From: Thermoleophilia bacterium
GTDB lineage: Bacteria; Actinomycetota; Thermoleophilia; Miltoncostaeales; Miltoncostaeaceae
Reading direction: 5' to 3'
Length of the DNA: 35,009 nt
Assembly: GCA_017882545.1 (NCBI GenBank)
Contig: JADGPG010000068.1
Span: 1 to 35,009, forward strand
Position numbers and translations under genes: made by a program. Positions 28,684 to 35,009 of the stretch are shown piece after piece. The notes beneath the pieces were generated by a model. The model was not told the origin of the DNA. It worked only from the letters and a program-made list of their open reading frames with translations, and searched no databases. The stretch's first letter is position 1. Each line of letters begins with the position of its first letter.

Positions 28684-29286
28684 ATGGTGGACGAGGGCCG
28701 CACCCCGGCGCTTGGTACGGATCAGACCGGGTCGGAGACCTCGGAAGCGGCTGGCCAAGGCACATCCGGACGCGCCCGGGCGGGGCGGATATTCGGGGCA
28801 ATCGTCATCGCCGCCGCAGTCGCCGCTGCCGCCACGTTCGCTGTGACGGCCGGGGTCCCCGACAGCGACGTGGTCGCGCGCGTTGCAGCGGCCCAGAATC
28901 TGGGCGCGACCGGACCGCTGACCGTCTCCGGACAGGTGGTGGCGGGTATGCGTACACCCGATCTCGGCGCGTACCGCTGGGCGCCCACGGGCGCGCGGGT
29001 CGACGTCGTCGGCACCCATACCGTCGCGACTGCGTTCTTCGAGCGCGGCGGACGGGTGATCGCCGCGAGCGTCGTGTCGGGCGGGTCAATCCGCGAGCCC
29101 GGCCTCGTCGTCGCCGCCCCTGCCGGGGTTCGGGTGCATCGGATCAGCCTCGCCGGGCGGACGATCCTGTCGTGGCGCCGCGGCGGCCGGACGGTCGTCA
29201 TGTCGTCGGTCGCGGTGCCTCAACCATGGCTGGTCGCCCTGGCGCGGGGACTCAACACCCCGACCACAGCGGCGCCTCGCGGATGA
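28684..29286 (+). CDS. Membrane-anchored anti-sigma-like protein, unknown function
   Basis: A 200-residue protein with a polar Thr/Gly-rich cytoplasmic lead (1-34), one transmembrane helix (35-56) and an exported domain. The exported domain contains short beta-strand repeats (VVGTHTVATAFFERGGRVIAA) and ends in TILSWRRGGRTVVMSS, a segment resembling the C-terminal domain of membrane anti-sigma factors. The cytoplasmic zinc-binding anti-sigma domain is absent, so it is not an obvious sigma-binding protein. Good Shine-Dalgarno (GGAGG, 8 bases). Its TGA overlaps the ATG of the CopCD gene by 4 bases, so the two products are coupled and may act together at the membrane, possibly in copper supply. 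Confidence 0.68.
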   Translation: MVDEGRTPALGTDQTGSETSEAAGQGTSGRARAGRIFGAIVIAAAVAAAATFAVTAGVPDSDVVARVAAAQNLGATGPLTVSGQVVAGMRTPDLGAYRWAPTGARVDVVGTHTVATAFFERGGRVIAASVVSGGSIREPGLVVAAPAGVRVHRISLAGRTILSWRRGGRTVVMSSVAVPQPWLVALARGLNTPTTAAPRG

Positions 29287-30722
29287 CTCTGCCGCGCCGT
29301 CCGTCGGGGGGGCGGGCGCCGCTGCGGCGCCCGCTGGTCGTCGCCTGGCTCGTGCTGGCGATCATGCTCGGCGCCGCCGCGACCGCGACCGCCGCCGCCG
29401 GGGTCGTAAGTGCAGCGCCGCCGCCGGGCGGGCAGGTCGGCTCGGTGTCGGGCCTCCGAATGGAATTCACCACCCCGGTCGAGTCCCGGTTTGCGGTCTT
29501 GGAGCTCTGGGCGCACGGACGCCTTTTGAGCATGCCCGCCCGTGTCGAGGCCGGCAACACGCAGGTGGTGGTGGCCGCGGTTCCGCGGATTGTGATCCTG
29601 CCGGGAGGGGGTTGGGTGCGCTTCCGTGTGCTGACCGGCGACGGCCACGTGGTCACGGGGCGGTATCCCGTCGAGGTCGGATCCGGAGGTACGCCGACGC
29701 CACCACCACCGCGGTTGGGGTCCTCGAGCGGGGCCTGGCTCGCCGGAGTCGGGCGTGGGCTGGTGCTCGCAGGACTCATCGTTGCATTGGGTCTGGTGGC
29801 GCTGCGATGGGGCGTTGCCGGGCCGGCCTGGCGCGAGGGCGGTGTCGTTGGACCCGGGAAGCCGGACGACCGCGCCGAGTTCCGGCTCCGTGCGGCGACG
29901 TCGCTCATCCGGGGCGGCGGCGCGTGGTGGGCGGCCTGGTGGTGGGCCTTGGCGTCCGGGATCGCCGGCATCGTGCTCTACGGGATCGGGCTGGTGGTCT
30001 GGATCGGGTCCGGTGCGGCGATGGTGGCCCTCCTCACCGATACCCGAACCGGGAACGCCCTGATCGTGCTCGCGCTATCGGTGATCCTGGCCGCCTCGGT
30101 CGGGTGGGCGATGCGTCACGCCGGGAATCCGGACGCTCCCGATCCTCCGCTCGCCTGGGGAATCGGGCTCGCGGTCGGGGCGATCGTCGGGATCTGCACG
30201 ATGTCGTGGCAGGGGCACGCCTCGGACGGGACCGACGCCTCGGTGAACATTCCCGCGGACGCCGTGCACACGCTGGCGACTGCAGCATGGATCGGGGGTC
30301 TGGTCGGCCTGTTGGTGCTGGTCGTCTCGCCGTCCCGCATGCTTGGCGTCGGCGACCGCGTCCGCCTGCTGGCCGGAGCCGTCGTCCGCTTCTCGACGCT
30401 CGCGATCGTGTGCGTGGCGCTGCTGGTGATCACGGGGACCTACCGCGCGCTGGCGGAACTGGGGTCGCTGGCCCAGTTGACCGACACCGCCTATGGCATC
30501 GTGCTCGCGGTCAAGCTTGCGATATTCGCCGTCATGCTTGCTGCCGGTGGGTATGCGCGGATCGTGTTGCACCCGCGCCTCGAGCGGGCGGCCGTCGGCC
30601 TGGACGCCGACGATCGCGGGGCCGGCGACGCCCTCCGGACGAGCCTGCGCGTCGAGCTGACGCTGGCGGCGGTGCTGATGAGCGCGGTCGCAATCCTGGT
30701 TGCGCTCACGCCGCCCGGCTGA
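29283..30722 (+). CDS. CopC-CopD fusion copper protein
   Basis: A 479-residue protein. A signal segment (about 17-38) leads to a CopC-like beta domain (40-135: SAAPPPGGQVG, RMEFTTPVE, VRFRVLTGDGHVVTGRYPVEVG), a Pro-rich linker and a CopD domain of about eight helices with ADAVHTLATAAWIGGLVGL and RFSTLAIVCVALLVITGTY, the conserved histidine- and arginine-containing signatures. CopC/CopD proteins move copper into the cell or to cuproenzymes. The N-terminal His expected right after signal cleavage (HA...) is replaced by GVVSAAPP, while the late DGH is retained, so the copper site is incomplete. Beside ctaA, a role in supplying cytochrome oxidase copper is plausible. ATG overlaps the upstream TGA by 4 bases. 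Confidence 0.88.
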   Translation: MTLPRRPSGGRAPLRRPLVVAWLVLAIMLGAAATATAAAGVVSAAPPPGGQVGSVSGLRMEFTTPVESRFAVLELWAHGRLLSMPARVEAGNTQVVVAAVPRIVILPGGGWVRFRVLTGDGHVVTGRYPVEVGSGGTPTPPPPRLGSSSGAWLAGVGRGLVLAGLIVALGLVALRWGVAGPAWREGGVVGPGKPDDRAEFRLRAATSLIRGGGAWWAAWWWALASGIAGIVLYGIGLVVWIGSGAAMVALLTDTRTGNALIVLALSVILAASVGWAMRHAGNPDAPDPPLAWGIGLAVGAIVGICTMSWQGHASDGTDASVNIPADAVHTLATAAWIGGLVGLLVLVVSPSRMLGVGDRVRLLAGAVVRFSTLAIVCVALLVITGTYRALAELGSLAQLTDTAYGIVLAVKLAIFAVMLAAGGYARIVLHPRLERAAVGLDADDRGAGDALRTSLRVELTLAAVLMSAVAILVALTPPG

Positions 30723-30739
30723 CCCGGGCGCCGGTCGGG

Positions 30740-30745
30740 TAGGAT
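30740..30745 (+). promoter_or_regulatory. -10 hexamer, gatCAB operon (leaderless)
   Basis: TAGGAT followed by 8 bases and GTG 30754, the start of gatC. No Shine-Dalgarno is present. It allows transcription of gatCAB independently of copCD. Confidence 0.5.
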
Positions 30746-30753
30746 CCGCAGCC

Positions 30754-31035
30754 GTGATCGATGAACACGTCACGCGCCACGTTGCGCGACTCGCACGGCT
30801 GCGGCTGACCGATGCCGAGTGTGATCGCATGCAGGCGGAGTTGAGCGCGATCCTCACCTACATCGAGCAGATCCAGGAGCTCAACCTCGAAGGTGTCCCG
30901 CCGACCACGCACGCGATTCCGATGGAGAACGTCGTCCGTGAGGACGAGCCGACCCCGAGCATCCCGTCCGAACTCGCCCTCCGCGAGGCCCCGGAGGTCC
31001 ACGGCGGCGGCTTCGCCGTGCCGAGGATGGGATGA
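30754..31035 (+). CDS. gatC: Asp-tRNA(Asn)/Glu-tRNA(Gln) amidotransferase subunit C
   Basis: A 93-residue GatC, which wraps around GatA and GatB and stabilises the complex. Typical start [30 protein letters not shown], then [31 protein letters not shown], and the terminal [13 protein letters not shown] 30754 is chosen because the GatC fold begins at the next residue and TAGGAT precedes by 8 bases. gatA starts 5 bases after the stop. First gene of gatCAB. Confidence 0.95.
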   Translation: MIDEHVTRHVARLARLRLTDAECDRMQAELSAILTYIEQIQELNLEGVPPTTHAIPMENVVREDEPTPSIPSELALREAPEVHGGGFAVPRMG

Positions 31036-31039
31036 GAAA

Positions 31040-32482
31040 TTGGCGCTGACCGACCTCACAGCCGAGCAGGCCGTCCGGGCGGTGACCGCCGGCGAGACCT
31101 CCTCCGAAGAGCTGGTTCGGGCCTACCTCGAGCGCGCCGAGCACGACGACTGGCACAGCTTCCTGGCGATTGACCGCGACGGGGCCATCGATCGTGCCCG
31201 GGTAATCGACGCGATGCCCGAGCGTCCGCCGCTGGCAGGGGTGCCGATCGCCATCAAGGACGCACTGTCCACACGCGATCTGCCGACGACCGCCGGCTCT
31301 CGGATTCTCGAGGGGTTCCATCCCGTCTACACGGCGACCTGCGTCGCCCGACTCGAGGCCGCCGGGGCCGTTGTCATCGGCAAGACCAACATGGACGAGT
31401 TCGCCATGGGGTCGAGTTGCGAGAACTCCGCCTACGGACCGACGCTGAACCCGTGGGACGTAAGCCGCGTGCCGGGCGGGTCGTCCGGCGGTTCGGCGTC
31501 GGCCGTCGCGGCCCGCCAGGCTCCGTGGTCGCTTGGCAGTGACACCGGCGGATCGATTCGGCAACCGGCCGCGCTATGCGGCATCGTCGGGTTGAAGCCG
31601 ACCTACGGGGCGGTGTCCCGCTACGGGCTGATCGCATTTGCCTCGTCGCTCGACCAGGTCGGACCCTTCGCCCGCACGGTCCGGGACGCGGCACTGCTGC
31701 TGCAGGCGATGGTGGGCCGGGACCCGATGGATTCGACCTCGCTTGAGTGGCCCGAGCCGATCGTGCTGCCAAGCGCCGAGCGTCTCGACGGCGTGCGGGT
31801 TGGCGTCATTGAGGAACTCATGGGGGAGGGAATCGAGCCCGGCGTCCGGATCGCATGCCAGGCCGCCCTCGACCACGTCGAGTCGCTCGGCGGCACCCTC
31901 GTCCCGATTCGGCTTCCGCACGCCCATCACGGGCTGGCGACCTACTACCTCATTGCGCCGGCGGAGTGCTCGGCCAACCTCGCCCGGTTTGACGGCATCC
32001 GCTACGGGCGGCGCGCCCTCGACGCCGAGGATCTGCTGGAGCACTACGAGCGGACTCGGGGAGAGGGCTTCGGACCCGAGGTCAAGCGCCGGATCATGCT
32101 CGGGACGTTTGCGCTCGCCTCGGGCTACTACGAGGCCTACTACGGCACGGCGCAGCGGGTGCGAACGAGGATCGTCGAGGATTTCGAGGTCGCGTTCGCC
32201 GACGTTGACGTCCTCGCCTCGCCGACCTCGCCGACCGTCGCGTTCCCGATCGGTGAGCGGACCGGCGACCCGCTCGCGATGTACCTCTCGGATGTCTGCA
32301 CGATTCCGGTCTCGCTGGCCGGTCTGCCGTCGCTGTCGATCCCATGCGGACTGTCGGACGGGCTGCCGGTCGGGCTGCAGCTCGCCGGTCCCGCGCTCAG
32401 CGAGAACCGCCTGCTTGATATCGCGCATGCCCTCGAGACCGCCATCGGATTCGACGCAGTCCCCGCGGGAGTCGCCGCGTGA
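31040..32482 (+). CDS. gatA: Asp-tRNA(Asn)/Glu-tRNA(Gln) amidotransferase subunit A
   Basis: Amidase subunit, 480 residues, releasing ammonia from glutamine for the GatB site. The Ser-cisSer-Lys triad is complete: Lys73 (PIAIKDAL), Ser148 ([12 protein letters not shown]) and Ser172 ([12 protein letters not shown]). Their spacing equals that known for Staphylococcus aureus GatA (79, 154, 178). C-terminal [13 protein letters not shown] and the [13 protein letters not shown] segment are usual. The start is TTG 31040, directly after gatC; a longer frame exists but would run far into gatC. The weak GATGAG upstream and the rare start codon suggest coupling to gatC translation. The stop overlaps gatB's GTG by 4 bases. 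Confidence 0.95.
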   Translation: MALTDLTAEQAVRAVTAGETSSEELVRAYLERAEHDDWHSFLAIDRDGAIDRARVIDAMPERPPLAGVPIAIKDALSTRDLPTTAGSRILEGFHPVYTATCVARLEAAGAVVIGKTNMDEFAMGSSCENSAYGPTLNPWDVSRVPGGSSGGSASAVAARQAPWSLGSDTGGSIRQPAALCGIVGLKPTYGAVSRYGLIAFASSLDQVGPFARTVRDAALLLQAMVGRDPMDSTSLEWPEPIVLPSAERLDGVRVGVIEELMGEGIEPGVRIACQAALDHVESLGGTLVPIRLPHAHHGLATYYLIAPAECSANLARFDGIRYGRRALDAEDLLEHYERTRGEGFGPEVKRRIMLGTFALASGYYEAYYGTAQRVRTRIVEDFEVAFADVDVLASPTSPTVAFPIGERTGDPLAMYLSDVCTIPVSLAGLPSLSIPCGLSDGLPVGLQLAGPALSENRLLDIAHALETAIGFDAVPAGVAA

Positions 32483-33933
32483 GTACGACGTGGGAAGCGG
32501 TCATCGGGATCGAGATCCATGCCCAGCTGCTCACACGGACCAAGATGTTCTGTGGCTGCGAGCTCAGCTTCGGCGATCCACCAAACACCCACACCTGCCC
32601 GGTCTGTCTCGCGCACCCCGGCGCGCTGCCGGTCATCAACCGCGAGGCCATCCGCCTGGCGATCATCGCCGGCCATGCCCTCGGCTGCGAAATCTCCGAG
32701 CGCTCCGTGTTCGCCCGCAAGAACTACTTCTACCCGGATCTGCCGAAGGCGTACCAGATCAGCCAGTACGACCAGCCGATCTGCGGCCCGGGGCGGTTCC
32801 GGTATCTCACCCCCGACGGCGAACAAACGCTCGGGATCACCCGCGCCCACCTCGAAGAGGACGCTGCCAAGTTGATCCACCTCGGGGCAGAGGGGCGTCG
32901 CGCTGAGGCCGAAGGCTCGGTTGTGGACTTCAACCGGGGCGGGACACCCCTGCTCGAGATCGTCACCGAACCGGAACTCCACACCGGCGCGGCAGCGGCA
33001 GCGTTCCTCAAGCAGTTGCGCCAGACGCTTGTTCACCTTGGCATCACGGACGGCAGCATGGAACAGGGGTCGATGCGCGCCGACGCCAACATCAGCATTC
33101 GTCCCGCCGGCACGGTTGGGCTCGGGACAAAGACCGAGCTAAAGAACATGAACAGCTTCACGTTCCTCGAGCGCGGGATCACGGCCGAGATCGCGCGCCA
33201 GACCGCCCTGGTCGAGGGCGGGGGACGTGTGGCGCAGGAGACGCTGCACTTCGAGCCCACCACCGGGCGCATCACGTCGCTTCGATCCAAGGAGCAGGCG
33301 CACGACTACCGTTACTTCCCGGAGCCGGACCTGCTTCCGGTCGTGCCCGACCGGGCCTGGGTCGCCGAGATCCTCGCCGCCCTGCCGGAGTTGCCGATCA
33401 CCCGGCGGGAACGTTGGATGCGCGACTTGCGGCTCACCTTCGAGGACGCCGAGGTGCTCGCCGATCCGCCGGAACTCGGCGATTACTTCGAACAGGTCGC
33501 CGCGCTCGCCCCCCCGAAATCCGCGGCGAACTGGGTGCGTGGCGACCTGCGCGCACAGTTGCGCGAACGCGACCAGGAACCGTGGCAGAGCGGGGTGACC
33601 CCGGACGCGCTGGCCGACATCATCGCGATGGCCGAGTCCCGCGAGATCTCGATGCCGAGCGCCAAGGCGGTGTTGACCCACGTCATTGACCACGGCGGGG
33701 CACCCCGCGACGTCGTGGCGAAACTCGGGCTCGGCGCGATCCAGGACGAGTCTGAACTGATGACCCTGGTGGACCGCCTCATCGCCGACAACCCGGTTCA
33801 GGCCCAGCAGATGCGCGAGGGTCGGGACAAGCTCGTCGGGTTCTTCGTGGGCCAGGCGATGAAGGCCACCCAGGGGCGGGCCGATCCGGCCCGCATCGGT
33901 GAACTCGTCCGCGAGCGAGTCTCCGCCGGATAA
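32479..33933 (+). CDS. gatB: Asp-tRNA(Asn)/Glu-tRNA(Gln) amidotransferase subunit B
   Basis: Kinase/amidotransferase subunit, 484 residues, which phosphorylates the misacylated Asp or Glu on tRNA and transfers ammonia to it. The N-terminal cradle has [23 protein letters not shown] with the zinc cysteines (FCGC and CPVCLAHPG), [20 protein letters not shown], and [18 protein letters not shown]. The C-terminal helical and YqeY-like tail domain ([33 protein letters not shown]) binds tRNA. GTG 32479 overlaps the gatA TGA (GTGA). A short hairpin spans the stop codon. Together with tRNA-Asn at 1965 it implies indirect Asn or Gln tRNA charging in this organism. Confidence 0.96.
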   Translation: MSTTWEAVIGIEIHAQLLTRTKMFCGCELSFGDPPNTHTCPVCLAHPGALPVINREAIRLAIIAGHALGCEISERSVFARKNYFYPDLPKAYQISQYDQPICGPGRFRYLTPDGEQTLGITRAHLEEDAAKLIHLGAEGRRAEAEGSVVDFNRGGTPLLEIVTEPELHTGAAAAAFLKQLRQTLVHLGITDGSMEQGSMRADANISIRPAGTVGLGTKTELKNMNSFTFLERGITAEIARQTALVEGGGRVAQETLHFEPTTGRITSLRSKEQAHDYRYFPEPDLLPVVPDRAWVAEILAALPELPITRRERWMRDLRLTFEDAEVLADPPELGDYFEQVAALAPPKSAANWVRGDLRAQLRERDQEPWQSGVTPDALADIIAMAESREISMPSAKAVLTHVIDHGGAPRDVVAKLGLGAIQDESELMTLVDRLIADNPVQAQQMREGRDKLVGFFVGQAMKATQGRADPARIGELVRERVSAG

Positions 33934-33946
33934 ATGTTGCCGGCGG
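33923..33946 (+). terminator. Hairpin across the gatB stop codon
   Basis: 7-bp stem CCGCCGG / CCGGCGG (33923-33929, 33940-33946) with the TAA stop in its loop, followed by TGAGGTATTTGCC. Weak as a terminator; may limit read-through into ilvN, which has its own -10. Confidence 0.3.
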
Positions 33947-33983
33947 TGAGGTATTTGCCGTCCAATCGGGCGGAGAATCCCTA

Positions 33984-33989
33984 TATGCT
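33984..33989 (+). promoter_or_regulatory. -10 hexamer, ilvN (leaderless)
   Basis: TATGCT followed by 8 bases and GTG 33998. No Shine-Dalgarno. Same arrangement as gatC. Confidence 0.52.
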
Positions 33990-33997
33990 CCACGGCC

Positions 33998-34486
33998 GTG
34001 GCGAATCACACTCTCTCGGTTTTGGTGGAGAATAAGCCGGGCGTGCTCTCGCGCGTCGCGGGCCTGTTCACCCGACGCGGATTCAACATCGAGTCGCTCG
34101 CGGTGAGTCCGACTGAGGACCCGACGCTGTCCCGCATGACGATCACCGTCGATGCGAGCCGGTTCCCGGTGGAGCAGATCACCAAGCAGCTCGACAAGCT
34201 GATCAATGTGATCAAGATCCGCGACCTGGACGTACACAACACCGTCGCTCGCGAGCTCGCGCTGATGAAGGTCCACGTCGCACCCGGTGACCGCGCCGAG
34301 ATCATCGGCCTGGTCGACATCTTCGGCGGCCAGATCGTCGACGTCACCACCGACCACGTCACGATCCAGGTGACCGGCGAGACCGACGACCTGGTGCGGT
34401 TTGAGGAGCTGCTGCGGCCATTCGGCCTGATCGAGATGGTCAAGACCGGTGTCGTCGCGCTCAGCCGAGGAGCACGGACCACATAG
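33998..34486 (+). CDS. ilvN: Acetolactate synthase small (regulatory) subunit
   Basis: A 162-residue regulatory subunit of acetohydroxyacid synthase (IlvH type), conferring valine feedback inhibition. The N-terminal ACT domain reads HTLSVLVENKPGVLSRVAGLFTRRGFNIESLAV, with the effector-site segment NKPGVL. The C-terminal ALS_ss_C domain contains RELALMKV, IFGGQIVDVT and LLRPFGLIEMVKTGVVALSRG. GTG 33998 is chosen because it follows TATGCT by 8 bases and homologues begin here. The catalytic subunit ilvB is not upstream; gatB is. ilvC follows after 51 bases, consistent with an ilvN-ilvC unit. Confidence 0.95.
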   Translation: MANHTLSVLVENKPGVLSRVAGLFTRRGFNIESLAVSPTEDPTLSRMTITVDASRFPVEQITKQLDKLINVIKIRDLDVHNTVARELALMKVHVAPGDRAEIIGLVDIFGGQIVDVTTDHVTIQVTGETDDLVRFEELLRPFGLIEMVKTGVVALSRGARTT

Positions 34487-34537
34487 CTTCGTGCGGCGGC
34501 TGTCCGAATGCCGCCGACCTACGACCCGGGAGCACCA

Positions 34538-35009
34538 ATGTTTTACGACGACGACGCCGATCTCGACCTGCTGCGCGGCAAGACCGTTGCCATCATCGGT
34601 TTCGGCAGCCAGGGCCACGCCCACGCGCTCAACCTGCACGAGTCCGGTGTCAAGGTCGTCGTCGGGCTCCGCCCCGAGAGCGCACGCGCCGCCCAGGCCC
34701 GAGCGCACGGGCTCGAGGTCCTGTCGCCGTCCGACGCCGCGGCGGCCGGTGATCTGATCATGATGCTGACACCCGACGAGATCATGGGTGACCTGTACTC
34801 GGAGTACGTGGCCCCGGGTCTCCAGGCGGGGAATGTGCTCCTGTTCGCGCACGGATTCGCAATCCACTTCGGCCAGGTCGTTCCGCCGGCCGACGTCGAC
34901 GTCGTGATGGCGGCCCCGAAGGGCCCCGGCCACCTCGTGCGGCGAACCTAGACCGAGGGCGCCGGCACCCCGGGTCTTGTTGCTGTCCACCAGGATGCAT
35001 CGGGGAGCG
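34538..35009 (+). pseudogene. ilvC: Ketol-acid reductoisomerase, interrupted by an in-frame TAG; 3' end beyond the window
   Basis: N-terminal NADPH-binding domain of class I KARI, which isomerises and reduces acetolactate in valine/isoleucine synthesis. It shows [53 protein letters not shown] and [12 protein letters not shown]. After 137 codons a TAG (34949-34951) stands exactly where the family has a Tyr or similar residue (RRT-Y-xEGAG). The frame then continues correctly with TEGAGTPGLVAVHQDASGS to the window edge. A single C-to-G change of TAC would explain it. It is a nonsense mutation or a sequence error; TAG is a normal stop here, so recoding is unlikely. ATG 34538 has GGGAG upstream. 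No frameshift is seen. Confidence 0.85.

Noticed and set aside
28638-30722. A single 694-codon reading of the CopCD frame starting upstream at 28638
   Set aside because: Its N-terminal third is Arg/Gly-rich out-of-frame reading of the anti-sigma-like gene. CopCD has its own ATG with a 4-base overlap and a signal peptide right after it.
34949-34951. Amber codon reassignment or readthrough in ilvC
   Set aside because: Many conserved genes in the window terminate at TAG at the expected length, so TAG is an ordinary stop here.

Overview
This window is a gene-dense, high-GC (estimated by eye at 65-70%) bacterial chromosome segment. Strong GC at third codon positions, frequent GTG starts, a GatCAB amidotransferase, CtaA, a CopC-CopD fusion and a RodZ-type HTH protein suggest an actinobacterium, possibly a deep lineage such as Thermoleophilia. 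The phylum is inferred from gene style; no 16S rRNA gene is present. I see no prophage, insertion sequence, CRISPR array or recognisable defence system. It is mostly a housekeeping region with one small decayed mobile patch.

Layout. 1-2040: an L,D-transpeptidase, then a 694-base gap holding a tyrosine-recombinase remnant and a minus-strand structured RNA candidate ending in an intrinsic terminator, then a small membrane protein and tRNA-Asn(GTT). 2067-6410: a methyltransferase, an acidic zinc-ribbon protein, a PHP phosphoesterase-pepF operon and a SUI1-like factor. 6407-11429: an rnd-ppx operon divergent from an ABC-F ATPase, then a small monooxygenase. 11526-14839: a permease with two YHS domains, a slipin and a GH114-like protein. 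14914-19575: glutamate synthase large subunit, with no gltD nearby. 19856-23632: a rhomboid protease with an N-terminal zinc finger, a MarR regulator, a zinc alcohol dehydrogenase and a RodZ-like protein. 23639-27238: a four-gene minus-strand operon (ABC-2 exporter ATPase, two permeases, M42 peptidase). 27304-30722: a DksA/TraR protein, heme A synthase, an anti-sigma-like membrane protein and CopCD. 30754-35009: gatC-gatA-gatB, ilvN, and an ilvC broken by an in-frame TAG.

How the genes work together. The GatCAB genes make the transamidosome enzyme that amidates misacylated Asn/Gln tRNAs, and the window also carries tRNA-Asn. CtaA and CopCD plausibly both serve cytochrome oxidase (heme A and copper). 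IlvN and IlvC belong to branched-chain amino acid synthesis, and GltB to ammonium assimilation. The exporter genes are translationally coupled by 4-base overlaps.

The most striking pattern is in the expression signals. About ten operon-leading genes have a TANNNT hexamer 6-10 bases before the start codon and no Shine-Dalgarno sequence, which is the signature of leaderless mRNA. Internal operon genes usually have a good GGAGG-type site or a 4-base overlap. At two divergent pairs the -10 hexamers of the two strands overlap. Three convergent pairs share a YTAG tetranucleotide in which the stop codons of both strands overlap.
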